Assembly (NCBI RefSeq): GCF_000003195.3
Contig: NC_012877.2
Span: 15,865,344 to 15,929,343, forward strand
Reading direction: 5' to 3'
DNA from: Sorghum bicolor
Taxonomy: Eukaryota; Streptophyta; Magnoliopsida; Poales; Poaceae
DNA: 64,000 bases
Of the stretch, positions 12,012 through 22,133 are shown piece by piece; positions within the stretch are counted from its first letter, which is position 1; the number at the start of each line of letters is the position of its first letter. Below the pieces are notes generated by a model that did no database searches, was not told where the DNA came from, and saw only the letters and a program-made list of their open reading frames with translations. The position numbers and the translations under genes are program-made.

Positions 12012-15000
12012 TGTAACATCCCTGATGTTACGGTTACTAAAAACGGATCATGTCATCATAAGCATTGTAAGGCATAATTGTTAAAGCGCATTAGTATGCA
12101 TCAACTTAAAATAAGTTTACTTTGATTGCTTGAGCTTAGGGAAGTAGAGTGTGCTTCTGTGGTGTGTTGTTGCTTGTGTGATTGCTAAAACCCTAGGGTG
12201 GAAGTTTTCCGAGAAGCTAAGGGGGGGGGGGAAAACCCTGATTTCTGGACCCTAGATTTGTCCCCTTTTGCTTAAGTCAAAAACTAAGCAAAATTTGAGG
12301 TTGAGTTCAAAAGCAAAGTTGTAGCTCTTGGCAAGATGTACAACTTTGGTGTTTTGAGTTTTTGAAGTTTCAATACAAAATTCAAAGTAATTTTGAAAAT
12401 ACAGATTTCCAGAAAGTGTCCCCTTTTCCAACTTAAATCCCCAATTCAAAATCCATTTGGAATTTTGAAAAGTGGTCAACATGAAAGTTGTAGAGCACAA
12501 AAAGTTGAGCAACTTTCATGTTGGGAGTTTTTCAAGTTGTTATACAAAATCAAAAGTAATTTTGGAAATTCTGTTTTGCCCCAATTCAAAAATTTGGAAT
12601 TTCTTTGATTTGAGTTTGATTTTCAAACTGTTTGGCCAAATTCACCCTGTTACACTCAAAATCAGTTCTGGACTCTTAAATATGTTTTGTAGCTTATAAA
12701 ATTTGGCACAATTTTTGTTTTGGTGGAATTTGGACTTTAGTTCAAATTTTGGCTGATTTTCGCAAGGGGACAAAAGAGAGGAGATAAGGGAGAGCTACAG
12801 TGATCCAGGGGATCACGAGCTCGTCCACCCCGGTTGCAGGGCGGGCAGGCGCCGCCTCCGCGCGCGACGCCACGCAGCTGGCCACACAGCCGCTTGCTGC
12901 TGTGCTTCGCGCGGACGGCCTCATCCACATCCCCTGTTACGCCGCTTGGATAAAGCCTCGGACGGCCGGAGTGCTTCTTTTTCCTCCTTTGAACCTCACC
13001 GCCGACCACCACCATCCGCCGCCAAAATTCGTCCTCCTCGTTGCCTTTCCACGCGATTTGAGCACCCCAGCGACTCCGCCTTGAGCTCCGCCACCGGTTG
13101 CGCCCCCAAGCGCAAGCGCTAACCCACCAGAGCCCTTTCCCGAGCCGCTCTTCTCCAGCTCCGGCCAAAGCGCCGCCGCAAGCATCCCACCGTGGCCAGC
13201 ATCGCTCAAAGCCTCTCCGCGGCTGTTTGTTGCTCGGTTGAAGTCGTGGTGAGCCTCTGCCGCTTTTGCGCTACTCTCTTCGCGCTCTACTCAAGTGTAG
13301 TGGCCGGTGTTTGCCCGGCCGAGGCGGCCGTCCGCCGTGTCCGTGGTCGCGGGGGTTAGGGGAGAAGAAAGGGGGTGAGAAGGGTATCCAGAGGTGCGCC
13401 TAGGAATGGAGAACGCGACCAGCAGGTCACGGGAAGCAGAGGAGGCACGGATGGCTCGGTCGCGCCATTGATTCGGCCAGCCGGAGGTGGAAGACGGAGC
13501 TGACAGCGAGGGCCCGCTGTCAGCGACGTCCTGAGGGGAGGCGAGGGCGCGAACGCGCACAGCGCGGGTGCGGGCCGCGCGCGTGTGGGCCGGCCTGCGG
13601 CCCAGTTTCCAGGCAGCCCGCTGCGCTGTGTTTTTTTTTTTTTTCTTTTTCCTTTTTGATTAAAATTGCTTGATGTTTGAATTTATGTTATAAATTTTGT
13701 ATTAATCCAAAAAAAATGATGAAAATTTTTGTATAAACTCTTTAAAATATGTAGGATCCAAGAAAAATACTAGGTTCTGATTTCTAATAGTTTGCAAGGA
13801 TACAAAAATTAGCCCTTTTAATTAGCAAATAAAACTTGTATGATTTTTAATAATTTATTTGTATGTCCAAAGATCACCAAAAATTGTGGGGAGCCTCTAA
13901 ATATTATTCCCTGGCTCCACACAAAATTTGGTGGCATTTGGGTATTGTTAGATTAGAATACTAATAAACCCTTATTTAATACTTAAATAATAATTCCAAA
14001 ACCATTAATCAATAATTAATTAAATCCTCATGATTAGGGTTGAGTGATTTTGGGATTGTGTGATGACCTGAGGTCATTAACCCTAATGACCTTTGGCATT
14101 TGATTATTGTTTAGCCTTAATGCTTAATTGCTGTCATTAGTAATTAATTAAGAATTAATTAAGGTAAATAGGTTTAATAATTACTTAATTTAAGATAATT
14201 ATGAATTAAGTAAAGTCTTAGTTTACAGATGCAACCTCTTGAGTAAAAATATTAAGTTATTAAACAACTTTATTTATTAATTGTTCTGCACTGCATTGGG
14301 AGGACAAATTGTACTTAATTCGGTCCATCTTGCATAATTGCCATACGCATATCATAAGCATTCATCATCTTGCGTATAGCGTCCGTGACCGAAGGAGCGC
14401 CCGTTGAACCGAACCCCGAGGTCGGTGCTCCGTTCGAGGAAGTCGGATCCGAGACTTGGGAAGTCTCCGAGGGTCCCTCTCTGCCCTGCAACCAAGGCAA
14501 GCCCCGGATGCATTAACCCCTCCTTGAATGTTTTAATCTTTTATCACTTATGGTTTGAAAATGCTGCATTAGGTAGTTGAGAATTGGGTTAACCTACTTG
14601 CTGCATTTACTTCCTTGATATCTGTATCCTGCCCTTGACACCTGTTTTATTTTAAAACTGCGTAGCGATGCTTAGCCCTGCTACTAGATAGGTTTTTAAA
14701 CAAGAAAGTTTGAAGGGTTGTTGTGGGATACACTTACGATCAATGATGTTTCAATTTGAGACCGGTCGGTGGACTTGCTTTAAGAATGGAGTCTTAAAGT
14801 AATGTCTCCAACTGTGTCGATTAAGGACCGGTCCGTTGATGGCCTGCTGGGTTGAGAATTTATAGTACTAGCCACTTGCCTCCGGTAAGCCCAGTTTTGT
14901 GATCCCTCGACGCGAACAGCTACTCGCGCACTGGGAGTGGAAAGATGGCGAGAGTAGTGTGTACCCACCTTACGGATCTGAGATGACCGGAAAACATCTA

Positions 15001-16104
15001 GATCGGCTGTAGGATGGTGGAGTACTGTGCTCTCGGGTGCCGCGAACCTGGTCAGATTTGGGGAGAGCTCGATTTGGGTTGACATATGCAAGATTTAGTT
15101 CTACATATGTCGGGTGGTTAGGAACTCCAGCTGGATTGCTAAGCGATTCGAATCGTCGTTGCTCCCCGATTGGGAGACTCAATTCCTTCGACCCTCATCG
15201 TAGTTAAATATGCAACTAAGTGATAAAATGAGAAAAGGGAAAATGTCTCATGAGGTTCGGATCCCAATTCCCGGACTCATAGCGACATGAAGCTATGACC
15301 ATCGATAAATAATACTTTATGATAGGACTAGGAACTCACGGATTCGTCTGTGGGGAACAACCAGTTAGACTATCCTCGAATTCCTCTGCCTCTGCGAGGG
15401 AGGAATTCGGAGTAAAACTTGAAAATAAGGATGCACTACTAGTAAGCTTTTACGCAAAACACTTTGGCTCCTTGCTCAGCCACCCCTTGTCTACCCTAAG
15501 CCTGCATCCCTAAATTCTCCTCTTTTCCCGTCGGATAAGTCTTGTTGAGTACTCCCGTACTCAGGGTTTCAATACCCCTGTTGCAGGTGAAGCTCAGGAG
15601 CCGACTTGTTTCGGACCCTGTTGTGTGACCGTCGTCGAGGTTGACGACGAAGAAGAGTGAGCGTGACCCATGGGCAGGGTCTGTAATTTTGTTCTGTCTA
15701 TACTAAAGTTTCAGTTGCTCCGCTGGACCAGGCTTGTAATAACACTCTACTATTTGGAAGAACTCCTTTTGTAAACTAAGTTATGTAATACTTCCGCTGT
15801 TTCACTCTGAAATATTATTTTGGTCTTGTGTTGTTGAGTTACTGCTTTATCTTCGCAACGAATGATCCTGGTGTTAAGGTGGCCACTTGCTATCCTGTAA
15901 GGGCGAGAAGAAACAGTTCTCGTTGTTTGACCATTACCAGTGGTCAGGACGAGCCAGCTTGGTACGCCACAGGTAGCAGTGGAATGAGCGCCCAGCACTG
16001 CTCATCGGACTTCTAAAGTGGGAGGACTCCCGGCATCACCGTCAGAGGTCCTTAGGACAATGGCAGGTGTCGGTGGGCCCAAACACTTAGGAGGTTCTGC
16101 CACA
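12012..16104 (+). repeat. 5' LTR of element C
   Basis: It starts TGTAACATCCCTGATGTTAC and ends GGTTCTGCCACA, 4093 bp. It is nearly identical to 22134-26211. The first 700 bp are AT-rich, 12780-13640 is GC-rich, and a poly-T run follows. Small open frames within it (for example 14315-14500 minus) are duplicated in the other LTR and match nothing I recognise. Confidence 0.97.
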
Positions 16105-16106
16105 GC

Positions 16107-16118
16107 TGGTATCAGAGC
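16107..16118 (+). other. Primer-binding site of element C (tRNA-Met type)
   Basis: TGGTATCAGAGC lies two bases after the LTR end. This is the standard initiator-methionine tRNA complement of plant LTR retrotransposons. Confidence 0.95.
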
Positions 16119-16341
16119 ATTCGTTGCCAAGATGGCTGCTGAACCTTTTGAAAAACTTCAAAAATTCGTTTGGAACTAATATTATGAACCTGCCTATTTT
16201 GAGTCCAAGTGCTTAGTCCTAATCTACCCCTGTCTATAGGCTTTCTTAGAATTTTTGAAGTGGTATGGAGGAGCAACCTAAAGTATTGCCCTATGTTGTA
16301 AAAATTTAAGGTACTGTTGTTACGAATTGTTAGTAGGAATC

Positions 16342-16476
16342 GTAAGTTCGTGCATGCATCATGATGTATTAACTGGTTAAGTTCCTTCCTCCTTGTTTGG
16401 GTTGGGTGAATAGAATCAATCCTATTCTTGCTAACCTTTAAGGTCTCTCTTACTAATCTAAACTTACCCTCTACAG
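16342..16476 (+). other. Probable leader intron of element C (alternative acceptor at 17395)
   Basis: A GTAAGT donor (16342-16347) is followed by CTAAT, a pyrimidine-rich tract and CTACAG ending at 16476, one base before the ATG of the extra ORF. A second acceptor-like sequence, TTGTAACAG, ends at 17395 directly before the gag ATG. Splicing to one or the other would choose which ORF is first on the mRNA. No transcript evidence is available here. Confidence 0.5.
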
Positions 16477-16477
16477 G

Positions 16478-17182
16478 ATGGCTCGTCAGAAGCAGACCCC
16501 GCGTAAGCGGACCGGTCCAAAAGGAGTTCCCCGACATCAGCTAGCTCCACGCAGTGATCAAGCCAGTAGTAGCCGTTCACCGCCTCAGCAGGAGATGGAC
16601 AGGTTGTCCGCCGAGTTGACTGAGGTGATGAGAGAGAGAATGTATAATGTTATGGAGATTGGCAAACTTAAAGCTCAACTGGCCAAAGAAAAACGAGCTA
16701 CAGAAAATTGTGAAGCTATGTTGTCCCGGATGGTGGAGGAGCGGAATGCAGCCATTGCCCGAGAGGAAGAAGCTAGGAGCACCCATAGGCATGAGCTAAC
16801 TAGGATGAACGCAAAGTTGGGCAAGGCAAAGTATCTTAAGGATTTGTATGTGAAGATGGCGGCCACGGCCACCGCACAACGGGATGTCGCGTGGCAACGA
16901 GAGGACCAGCTCCAGCTGGAGAAACTGGAGCTGGCACATCACTTAGATACAGTCAATGACCTGGCTATGCAATATCGTGATATTGCATTTGATCTGTATC
17001 ATCAACTCCACCCACCTCCCGGCGAAGGAGAAATGGATACGGATGGCGAGCTGGCAGACGATGGAGAACCCGATCCAGGCCTCAGTGATGAAGAGGAGTC
17101 CGACCCCGATGACCACAACCCAGGGGGTAATCAAGATGATGGCAATGACGACCCGGGCTACAGCTCTGGCCACACCGATTAG
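16478..17182 (+). CDS. Accessory ORF with histone H3-tail-like N-terminus, coiled coil and acidic tail
   Basis: This 234-aa protein lies between the 5' LTR and gag of element C. After the initiator Met, which would be removed before Ala, it reads ARQKQTPRKRTGPK against H3 ARTKQTARKSTGGK, and then GVPRHQLAPR against APRKQLATK: 15 of about 21 positions are identical with one 1-residue gap. Lys equivalents of K4, K9 and K14 are kept; S10 is Arg, T3 is Gln and A7 is Pro. Residues about 35-160 are rich in heptad-like Leu/Glu/Lys (coiled coil) and about 185-234 are Asp/Glu-rich, like a histone-chaperone acidic tail. Function is unknown. The context (a chromodomain integrase in the same element) suggests interaction with H3-tail readers or writers, which is inference. 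The ATG directly follows a splice-acceptor-like CTACAGG. Confidence 0.85.
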   Translation: MARQKQTPRKRTGPKGVPRHQLAPRSDQASSSRSPPQQEMDRLSAELTEVMRERMYNVMEIGKLKAQLAKEKRATENCEAMLSRMVEERNAAIAREEEARSTHRHELTRMNAKLGKAKYLKDLYVKMAATATAQRDVAWQREDQLQLEKLELAHHLDTVNDLAMQYRDIAFDLYHQLHPPPGEGEMDTDGELADDGEPDPGLSDEEESDPDDHNPGGNQDDGNDDPGYSSGHTD

Positions 17183-17395
17183 TTCGGTGAAACCGAGGGC
17201 AACGTCGTTGTAGGGGTCTTAGCTTGTCGTAGTGGGGTTCGGGTTTGTCATATAAGTTTTCTTTTGGTTTGAGAAGTTGAACCTGTTTACTCTTGGTGTG
17301 TCAAACTAATGTTTAATAAGTGAATGAAAGAATGTAAGATATGTTCTGTGTTATGAATTTTACGTGATAACAGGTACCTACGATTCTTGTAACAG

Positions 17396-18190
17396 ATGCC
17401 GATGCGTACTCGCGGATCCGATGGGGCTGGGACATCCCAGGGAGGGGATGATATCCCCAACCCTCCACCTGCTCCACCTTCTTTGGCTGACGCCATTGCT
17501 GTCTTGTTAAGTGCCACAACTGACAATGCTCGCTTGCTGCGCGAGCTAGCACAGCGTCAACCACACCCTGCTCCAAACTTTAGGGCATCGCGCAACGGGG
17601 ACGGAGAGGCTCGGTATGTGGACTTTACCGAGACCAGGCCCCCGGTGTTCACTAAGGCCGATGAGCCTTTAGAAGCGGATGACTGGCTCCGAACCATGGA
17701 GCATAAGTTCAGTTTGATTCAGTGTTCAGAAACTCAGAAACCCTTATTTGCAGCTCAGCAGCTTCGGGGAGCTGCAGGTGCCTGGTGGGAGAACTTCTTA
17801 GCTATTCAAGCTCCCGGACACCAAGTCACTTGGACTGAATTTAGGGACGCGTTTCGCGCCCACTACATCCCCGAAGGGCTCATGGCCATGAAGGCCGAAG
17901 AGTTTCTCGCCTTGCAGCAAGGCGATAAAAGTGTTATGGAATACGTGGCAAGGTTTAATCATCTCTCTCAATATGCCACGGATCAGGTGAACACTGACAG
18001 AAAGAGGAAAGCCTGTTTCATGCGTGGTCTAAATACTAAACTTCAGACCATGATGACCACTTGCCAAAATGCTACTTTCTATGAGGCGGTAAATATTGCT
18101 ATCGCCTCAGAGGAAAAGAATAGGAAACATAAGGAAGCCAAGAAGAAGGCTGCTTCCTCTTCTTTCTCTGGTCGCGGTCAAAAGCGCTAG
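17396..18190 (+). CDS. Element C gag (capsid part)
   Basis: This 264-aa stretch is a gypsy gag: a disordered N-terminus, then a retrotransposon gag domain at about residues 75-220 (DDWLRTMEHKF, AGAWWENFLA, FRDAFRAHYIPE, FLALQQGDKSVMEYVARFNHLSQYA), then a basic C-terminus. It would assemble the virus-like particle and package RNA. The TAG at 18188-18190 is the only stop between this frame and pol: the same frame continues open through the zinc knuckle into the protease. The start is the first ATG after an acceptor-like TTGTAACAG. Confidence 0.93.
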   Translation: MPMRTRGSDGAGTSQGGDDIPNPPPAPPSLADAIAVLLSATTDNARLLRELAQRQPHPAPNFRASRNGDGEARYVDFTETRPPVFTKADEPLEADDWLRTMEHKFSLIQCSETQKPLFAAQQLRGAAGAWWENFLAIQAPGHQVTWTEFRDAFRAHYIPEGLMAMKAEEFLALQQGDKSVMEYVARFNHLSQYATDQVNTDRKRKACFMRGLNTKLQTMMTTCQNATFYEAVNIAIASEEKNRKHKEAKKKAASSSFSGRGQKR

Positions 18191-18463
18191 AGGATCATTT
18201 ATCATCCACAGTGCCACGGACGTTTCCAAACGCCGTTACCTTATCGTGGTCCTTTCTCCCCTCCACAGTACAGACCCGGGCAGCAGGTATATTCTCGACC
18301 TACTGCCATCGCTTTTGCACCACGCCAGCCGAACGCCCCGGGTGTTCGCCCTACTGCTCCGCCCAGCCACAATTACCCTTGCTTCAATTGTGGTAAGCCT
18401 GGGCATTTCTCTAAAGAGTGCCCTTTTCCCCGTCAAACCAACCCTACCTTTCCAAGGCCACCT
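18188..18463 (+). other. In-frame TAG and CCHC zinc knuckle linking gag and pol of element C
   Basis: Past the single TAG the frame encodes a Gln/Pro/Arg-rich linker and [14 protein letters not shown] (starting at 18380), a complete CCHC nucleic-acid-binding knuckle of gag, and stays open into pol. The stop is therefore within gag, upstream of the knuckle. That placement looks more like a C-to-T mutation (CAG to TAG) than a normal gag/pol boundary, but suppression cannot be excluded. Confidence 0.85.
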
Positions 18464-21400
18464 ATGGGCCAACCCCAGCCGGGTCAGTTCAGAACTGGGG
18501 TTCAAAAAGGGCAACAGGTACAGAAAGGTAGACCGGTAAAGAAGACAGGGCAAGTCTTCCATACTGAAGTGGAGGCAATTCCAGAGGGTGAACCAGTGAT
18601 GATGGGTACGTTTCCTGTTGCGAAGCATCCTGCTTTAATGCTCTTCGATTCTGGTGCATCTCATACCTTCATTAATCGCACCTTTGTGTTAAAGCATGGC
18701 ATACCCATTGGGGAAACACAAGATCATTTTTATATACAGTCGCCAGGAGGACGGCTGATGTCTAAAGAAATGGTTCACCAAGTACCCATCGAATTTGGTG
18801 GGCACAATTTTCCTACTAGCATGATTGTTCTTAAGGACCAAGAGATTGATGTCATCTTAGGCATGAACTGGATGGCGCAACGAGGGGTTGTGCTAGACAC
18901 TTTGCACCGAACCATTAAAATCCCATTGCCCAATGAGAATTCTTACTTGCTAATCCAATTAGTTACTCCCAAACGGACAATTGGGCAAGTTCATGCCGCT
19001 AATGTGTCTGAAGTTAAAGATATCCCGGTAGTTCGAGACTTCCCGGATGTATTCCCTGAAGACTTACCAGGTCTGCCTCCGGACCGGGATGTACAATTCA
19101 GTATAGAATTGAAACCAGGAACGGCCCCAATATCTCGAAGGGCCTACAGAATGGCACCGAAAGAGCTGGCCGAATTAAAAACCCAATTACAAGAGTTGTT
19201 GCAGAAGGGTTTTATTCAGCCTAGTTCTTCTCCATGGGGTTGCCCAGCCTTGTTTGTGAAGAAGAAAGATCAAACATTAAGGCTGTGTGTCGACTATCGT
19301 CCTCTGAATGAGGTAACGATTAAAAACAAGTACCCATTGCCCCGCATTGACTTATTGTTTGACCAGCTAGCTGGGGCCAAAGTGTTCTCAAAAATTGATT
19401 TGAGATCAGGGTACCATCAAATTAAGATTAGGCCGGAAGATGTGCCCAAGACTGCTTTCACAACCCGTTACGGGCTGTATGAATACTTGGTGATGTCTTT
19501 TGGGTTGACTAACGCACCGGCCCATTTTATGTACCTGATGAACTCTGTCTTCATGCCAGAACTAGACAAATTTGTGGTCGTCTTCATCGATGACATCTTG
19601 ATTTACTCCAAAACTAAGAAGGAACATGCTGAACACTTGAGAATCGTGCTGACCCGTCTCAGGGAACATCAGCTATATGCCAAGTTCAGCAAATGTGAGT
19701 TCTGGCTGGACAAAGTTCATTTCCTGGGTCATGTATTATCAGCGGAAGGAGTCGCTGTAGACCCAGGCAAGGTAGAAGATGTGTTGAATTGGAAACCCCC
19801 GACTACGGTACATGAGGTCCGTAGTTTTCTGGGCATGGCGGGATATTACCGTCGTTTTATCCCGGACTTTTCCAGAGTCGCCAAACCAATCACAACCTTG
19901 CTCAAAAATCAAACAAAATTTGTTTGGTCACCCCAATGTGAGCAAGCCTTTCAGACTCTGAAAAGGTTGTTGACAACTGCACCTGTCTTAGCCCAGCCAG
20001 ATATTGAAAAACCCTTTGATGTATATTGTGACGCATCAGGAATCGGGTTAGGCTGTGTGCTGATGCAGGAGGGTCGCGTAATTGCATACGCTTCCAGACA
20101 ACTCAAACCTCATGAAGAGAATTACCCGACCCATGATCTCGAACTAGCCGCCGTGGTACATGCATTAAAGATCTGGCGTCATTATTTGTTAGGAAACACA
20201 TGTCAACTATATACAGATCACAAAAGCTTGAAGTATATCTTTACTCAAGCTGAGCTTAATATGCGCCAGCGAAGGTGGCTAGAACTAATTAAAGATTACG
20301 ACCTTGAGGTGCATTATCACCCTGGCAAGGCAAATGTAGTAGCGGATGCCCTCAGTCGTAAGGCTCACTGTAATTGCTTAACAGTGACGCCTAGGGATAT
20401 AACTTTGTGCCAAGAGCTAGAGAACTTGGGAATAGAAATGATTTCCCAAGGAAGCCTTTCCAATTTAAAGATTGATTTCAATCTCGAGGCTCAAATCATA
20501 AAGGCACAAAAAGAAAACAAAGGCATGAGACATCTTAAAGAGAAGATTTCTAATAGAGCACCCACAGACTTTAAGGTGGATGATGCGGGAGTAATCTGGT
20601 TCAAGAACCGGTTAGTGGTTCCAAAGGTACCTGAGCTACGTCAGCAAATCCTAGATGAAGCTCATACCACGAGGTATTCTATTCATCCGGGAAGCAATAA
20701 GATGTATCAGGACCTGAAGCAAAGGTTTTGGTGGACAAAAATGAAGATAGAAATAGCTCGCTATGTGGCCCAATGTGACACCTGTCGAAAGGTCAAAGCC
20801 ATTCATCTCAAATCCGCTGGGGAGTTGCAACCTTTGCCTATCCCCGCATGGAAATGGGATGACATAAGTATGGATTTCATAGTAGGATTGCCCAAGACGG
20901 CCAAGGGCTTTGATTCCATTTGGGTCATAGTAGATCGTCTCACCAAAACCGCACATTTTCTACCGGTAAAGCTATTGTATCCTGCCTCCACCTATGCTAA
21001 GATTTATTTCGACCGTATCCTAAGTCTGTATGGGGTGCCCAAGACAATAGTGTCAGATAGAGGCACACAATTTGTCTCCCAGTTCTGGAAATGTTTACAT
21101 AAGTCCCTGGGCACTAAGCTTTTATACAGCACAGCCTACCACCCTCAAACTGGTGGGCAAACTGAAAGGGTAAATCAAACCCTAGAAGATCTATTAAGAT
21201 CTTGTGCCCTAAATTTTCCAGATAAGTGGGATGACTGCTTGCCTCTAGCAGAATTTTCTTACAATAATAGTTATCAAGAGAGTATCAAAATGGCTCCCTT
21301 TGAGGCACTGTATGGTCGCCGATGTCGAACTCCGTTACACTGGTCAGAACCTGGAGAAAGATGGTTCTTCGGAGTTGACTTAGTGAAAGAGACTGAGAAC

Positions 21401-21928
21401 AAGGTGAAACAAATCCAAAATAACTTGAAAGTTGCTCAGTCCCGACAGAAAAGTTACGCTGATAAAAGACGTCGACCACTAAAGTTCACCAAAGGTGATC
21501 ATGTGTATTTGAAAGTATCCCCAATGAAAGGAGTAAATCGTTTTGGTGTTAAAGGCAAGTTAGCGCCTCGTTACATTGGTCCATTTCTAATTATTGACCG
21601 ATGTGGGCAGGTCGCTTACCGCCTTAAACTGCCCGAACGATTATCCGGGGTACATAATGTGTTCCATGTGTCTCAACTGAAAAAGTGTCTTCGAGTACCA
21701 GATCGAGTTCAAGATATTGAAGATGTAAAGCTTGAACCAGATCTAACTTATTCGGAATATCCTATCCGAGTACTGGATCAAGAAGCTAGAGTTACTCGAA
21801 GGACGACCACTAAATGGTATAAAGTACAATGGAGCCAGCACTCCGAAGAAGAAGCCACCTGGGAATCTGAAGATTACTTGCTAGAGAATTTTCCTGAATT
21901 CTATGCTTCTCTTCAGGACAATATATGA
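18464..21928 (+). CDS. Element C pol: protease, reverse transcriptase, RNase H, integrase, chromodomain
   Basis: The 1154-residue stretch from the first ATG holds, in order: aspartic protease (DSGAS at D62), reverse transcriptase with FIDD at residues 374-377, RNase H (DASGIGLG at D523, later DALSRK), and integrase with an HHCC end (CDTCRK) and catalytic D804, D865 (SDRGTQF) and E901 (TERVNQ), a D,D-35-E triad. The integrase C-terminus carries a GPF/Y-type module (YIGPFLI) and ends in a chromodomain ([17 protein letters not shown], about residues 1115-1150), which assigns it to the Tekay chromoviruses. Chromodomains of this kind are thought to guide integration toward H3K9-methylated chromatin. 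All catalytic residues seen are intact. Translation is in frame with gag after one TAG. Confidence 0.96.
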   Translation: MGQPQPGQFRTGVQKGQQVQKGRPVKKTGQVFHTEVEAIPEGEPVMMGTFPVAKHPALMLFDSGASHTFINRTFVLKHGIPIGETQDHFYIQSPGGRLMSKEMVHQVPIEFGGHNFPTSMIVLKDQEIDVILGMNWMAQRGVVLDTLHRTIKIPLPNENSYLLIQLVTPKRTIGQVHAANVSEVKDIPVVRDFPDVFPEDLPGLPPDRDVQFSIELKPGTAPISRRAYRMAPKELAELKTQLQELLQKGFIQPSSSPWGCPALFVKKKDQTLRLCVDYRPLNEVTIKNKYPLPRIDLLFDQLAGAKVFSKIDLRSGYHQIKIRPEDVPKTAFTTRYGLYEYLVMSFGLTNAPAHFMYLMNSVFMPELDKFVVVFIDDILIYSKTKKEHAEHLRIVLTRLREHQLYAKFSKCEFWLDKVHFLGHVLSAEGVAVDPGKVEDVLNWKPPTTVHEVRSFLGMAGYYRRFIPDFSRVAKPITTLLKNQTKFVWSPQCEQAFQTLKRLLTTAPVLAQPDIEKPFDVYCDASGIGLGCVLMQEGRVIAYASRQLKPHEENYPTHDLELAAVVHALKIWRHYLLGNTCQLYTDHKSLKYIFTQAELNMRQRRWLELIKDYDLEVHYHPGKANVVADALSRKAHCNCLTVTPRDITLCQELENLGIEMISQGSLSNLKIDFNLEAQIIKAQKENKGMRHLKEKISNRAPTDFKVDDAGVIWFKNRLVVPKVPELRQQILDEAHTTRYSIHPGSNKMYQDLKQRFWWTKMKIEIARYVAQCDTCRKVKAIHLKSAGELQPLPIPAWKWDDISMDFIVGLPKTAKGFDSIWVIVDRLTKTAHFLPVKLLYPASTYAKIYFDRILSLYGVPKTIVSDRGTQFVSQFWKCLHKSLGTKLLYSTAYHPQTGGQTERVNQTLEDLLRSCALNFPDKWDDCLPLAEFSYNNSYQESIKMAPFEALYGRRCRTPLHWSEPGERWFFGVDLVKETENKVKQIQNNLKVAQSRQKSYADKRRRPLKFTKGDHVYLKVSPMKGVNRFGVKGKLAPRYIGPFLIIDRCGQVAYRLKLPERLSGVHNVFHVSQLKKCLRVPDRVQDIEDVKLEPDLTYSEYPIRVLDQEARVTRRTTTKWYKVQWSQHSEEEATWESEDYLLENFPEFYASLQDNI

Positions 21929-22120
21929 TAACCAGAGGATGTACTCTAGTAAAGAAACAGAGTCGCCAAAGCCATGTACTGAATGTACATATATGCATAT
22001 AATGAAGTATTTTTCCCCAACTCCTTGCCTTATGGAAAGGTTGAAGATGAAAGAGTTTTGACAAATTTCCTTTTCCATTACTTATCCTAAGGTTTTAAAT
22101 CTCGGGGACGAGATTTCTTT

Positions 22121-22133
22121 AAGGGGGAAGGGC
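22121..22133 (+). other. Polypurine tract of element C
   Basis: AAGGGGGAAGGGC lies immediately before the 3' LTR start (TGTAACATCCC), in the position of the plus-strand primer. Confidence 0.92.

Noticed and set aside
11249..12016. Several open frames on both strands in the GC-rich part of solo LTR D
   Set aside because: They overlap each other, match no family and decay in the homologous fragment at 41700-42300.
12737..13209. Open frames in the GC-rich part of C's LTR (copied at 22852-23324)
   Set aside because: Low-complexity translation on both strands; duplication only reflects the LTR pair.
14315..14500. 61-residue minus-strand ORF conserved in both C LTRs (also 24422-24607)
   Set aside because: Identity is explained by LTR duplication; no start context, family or selection evidence.
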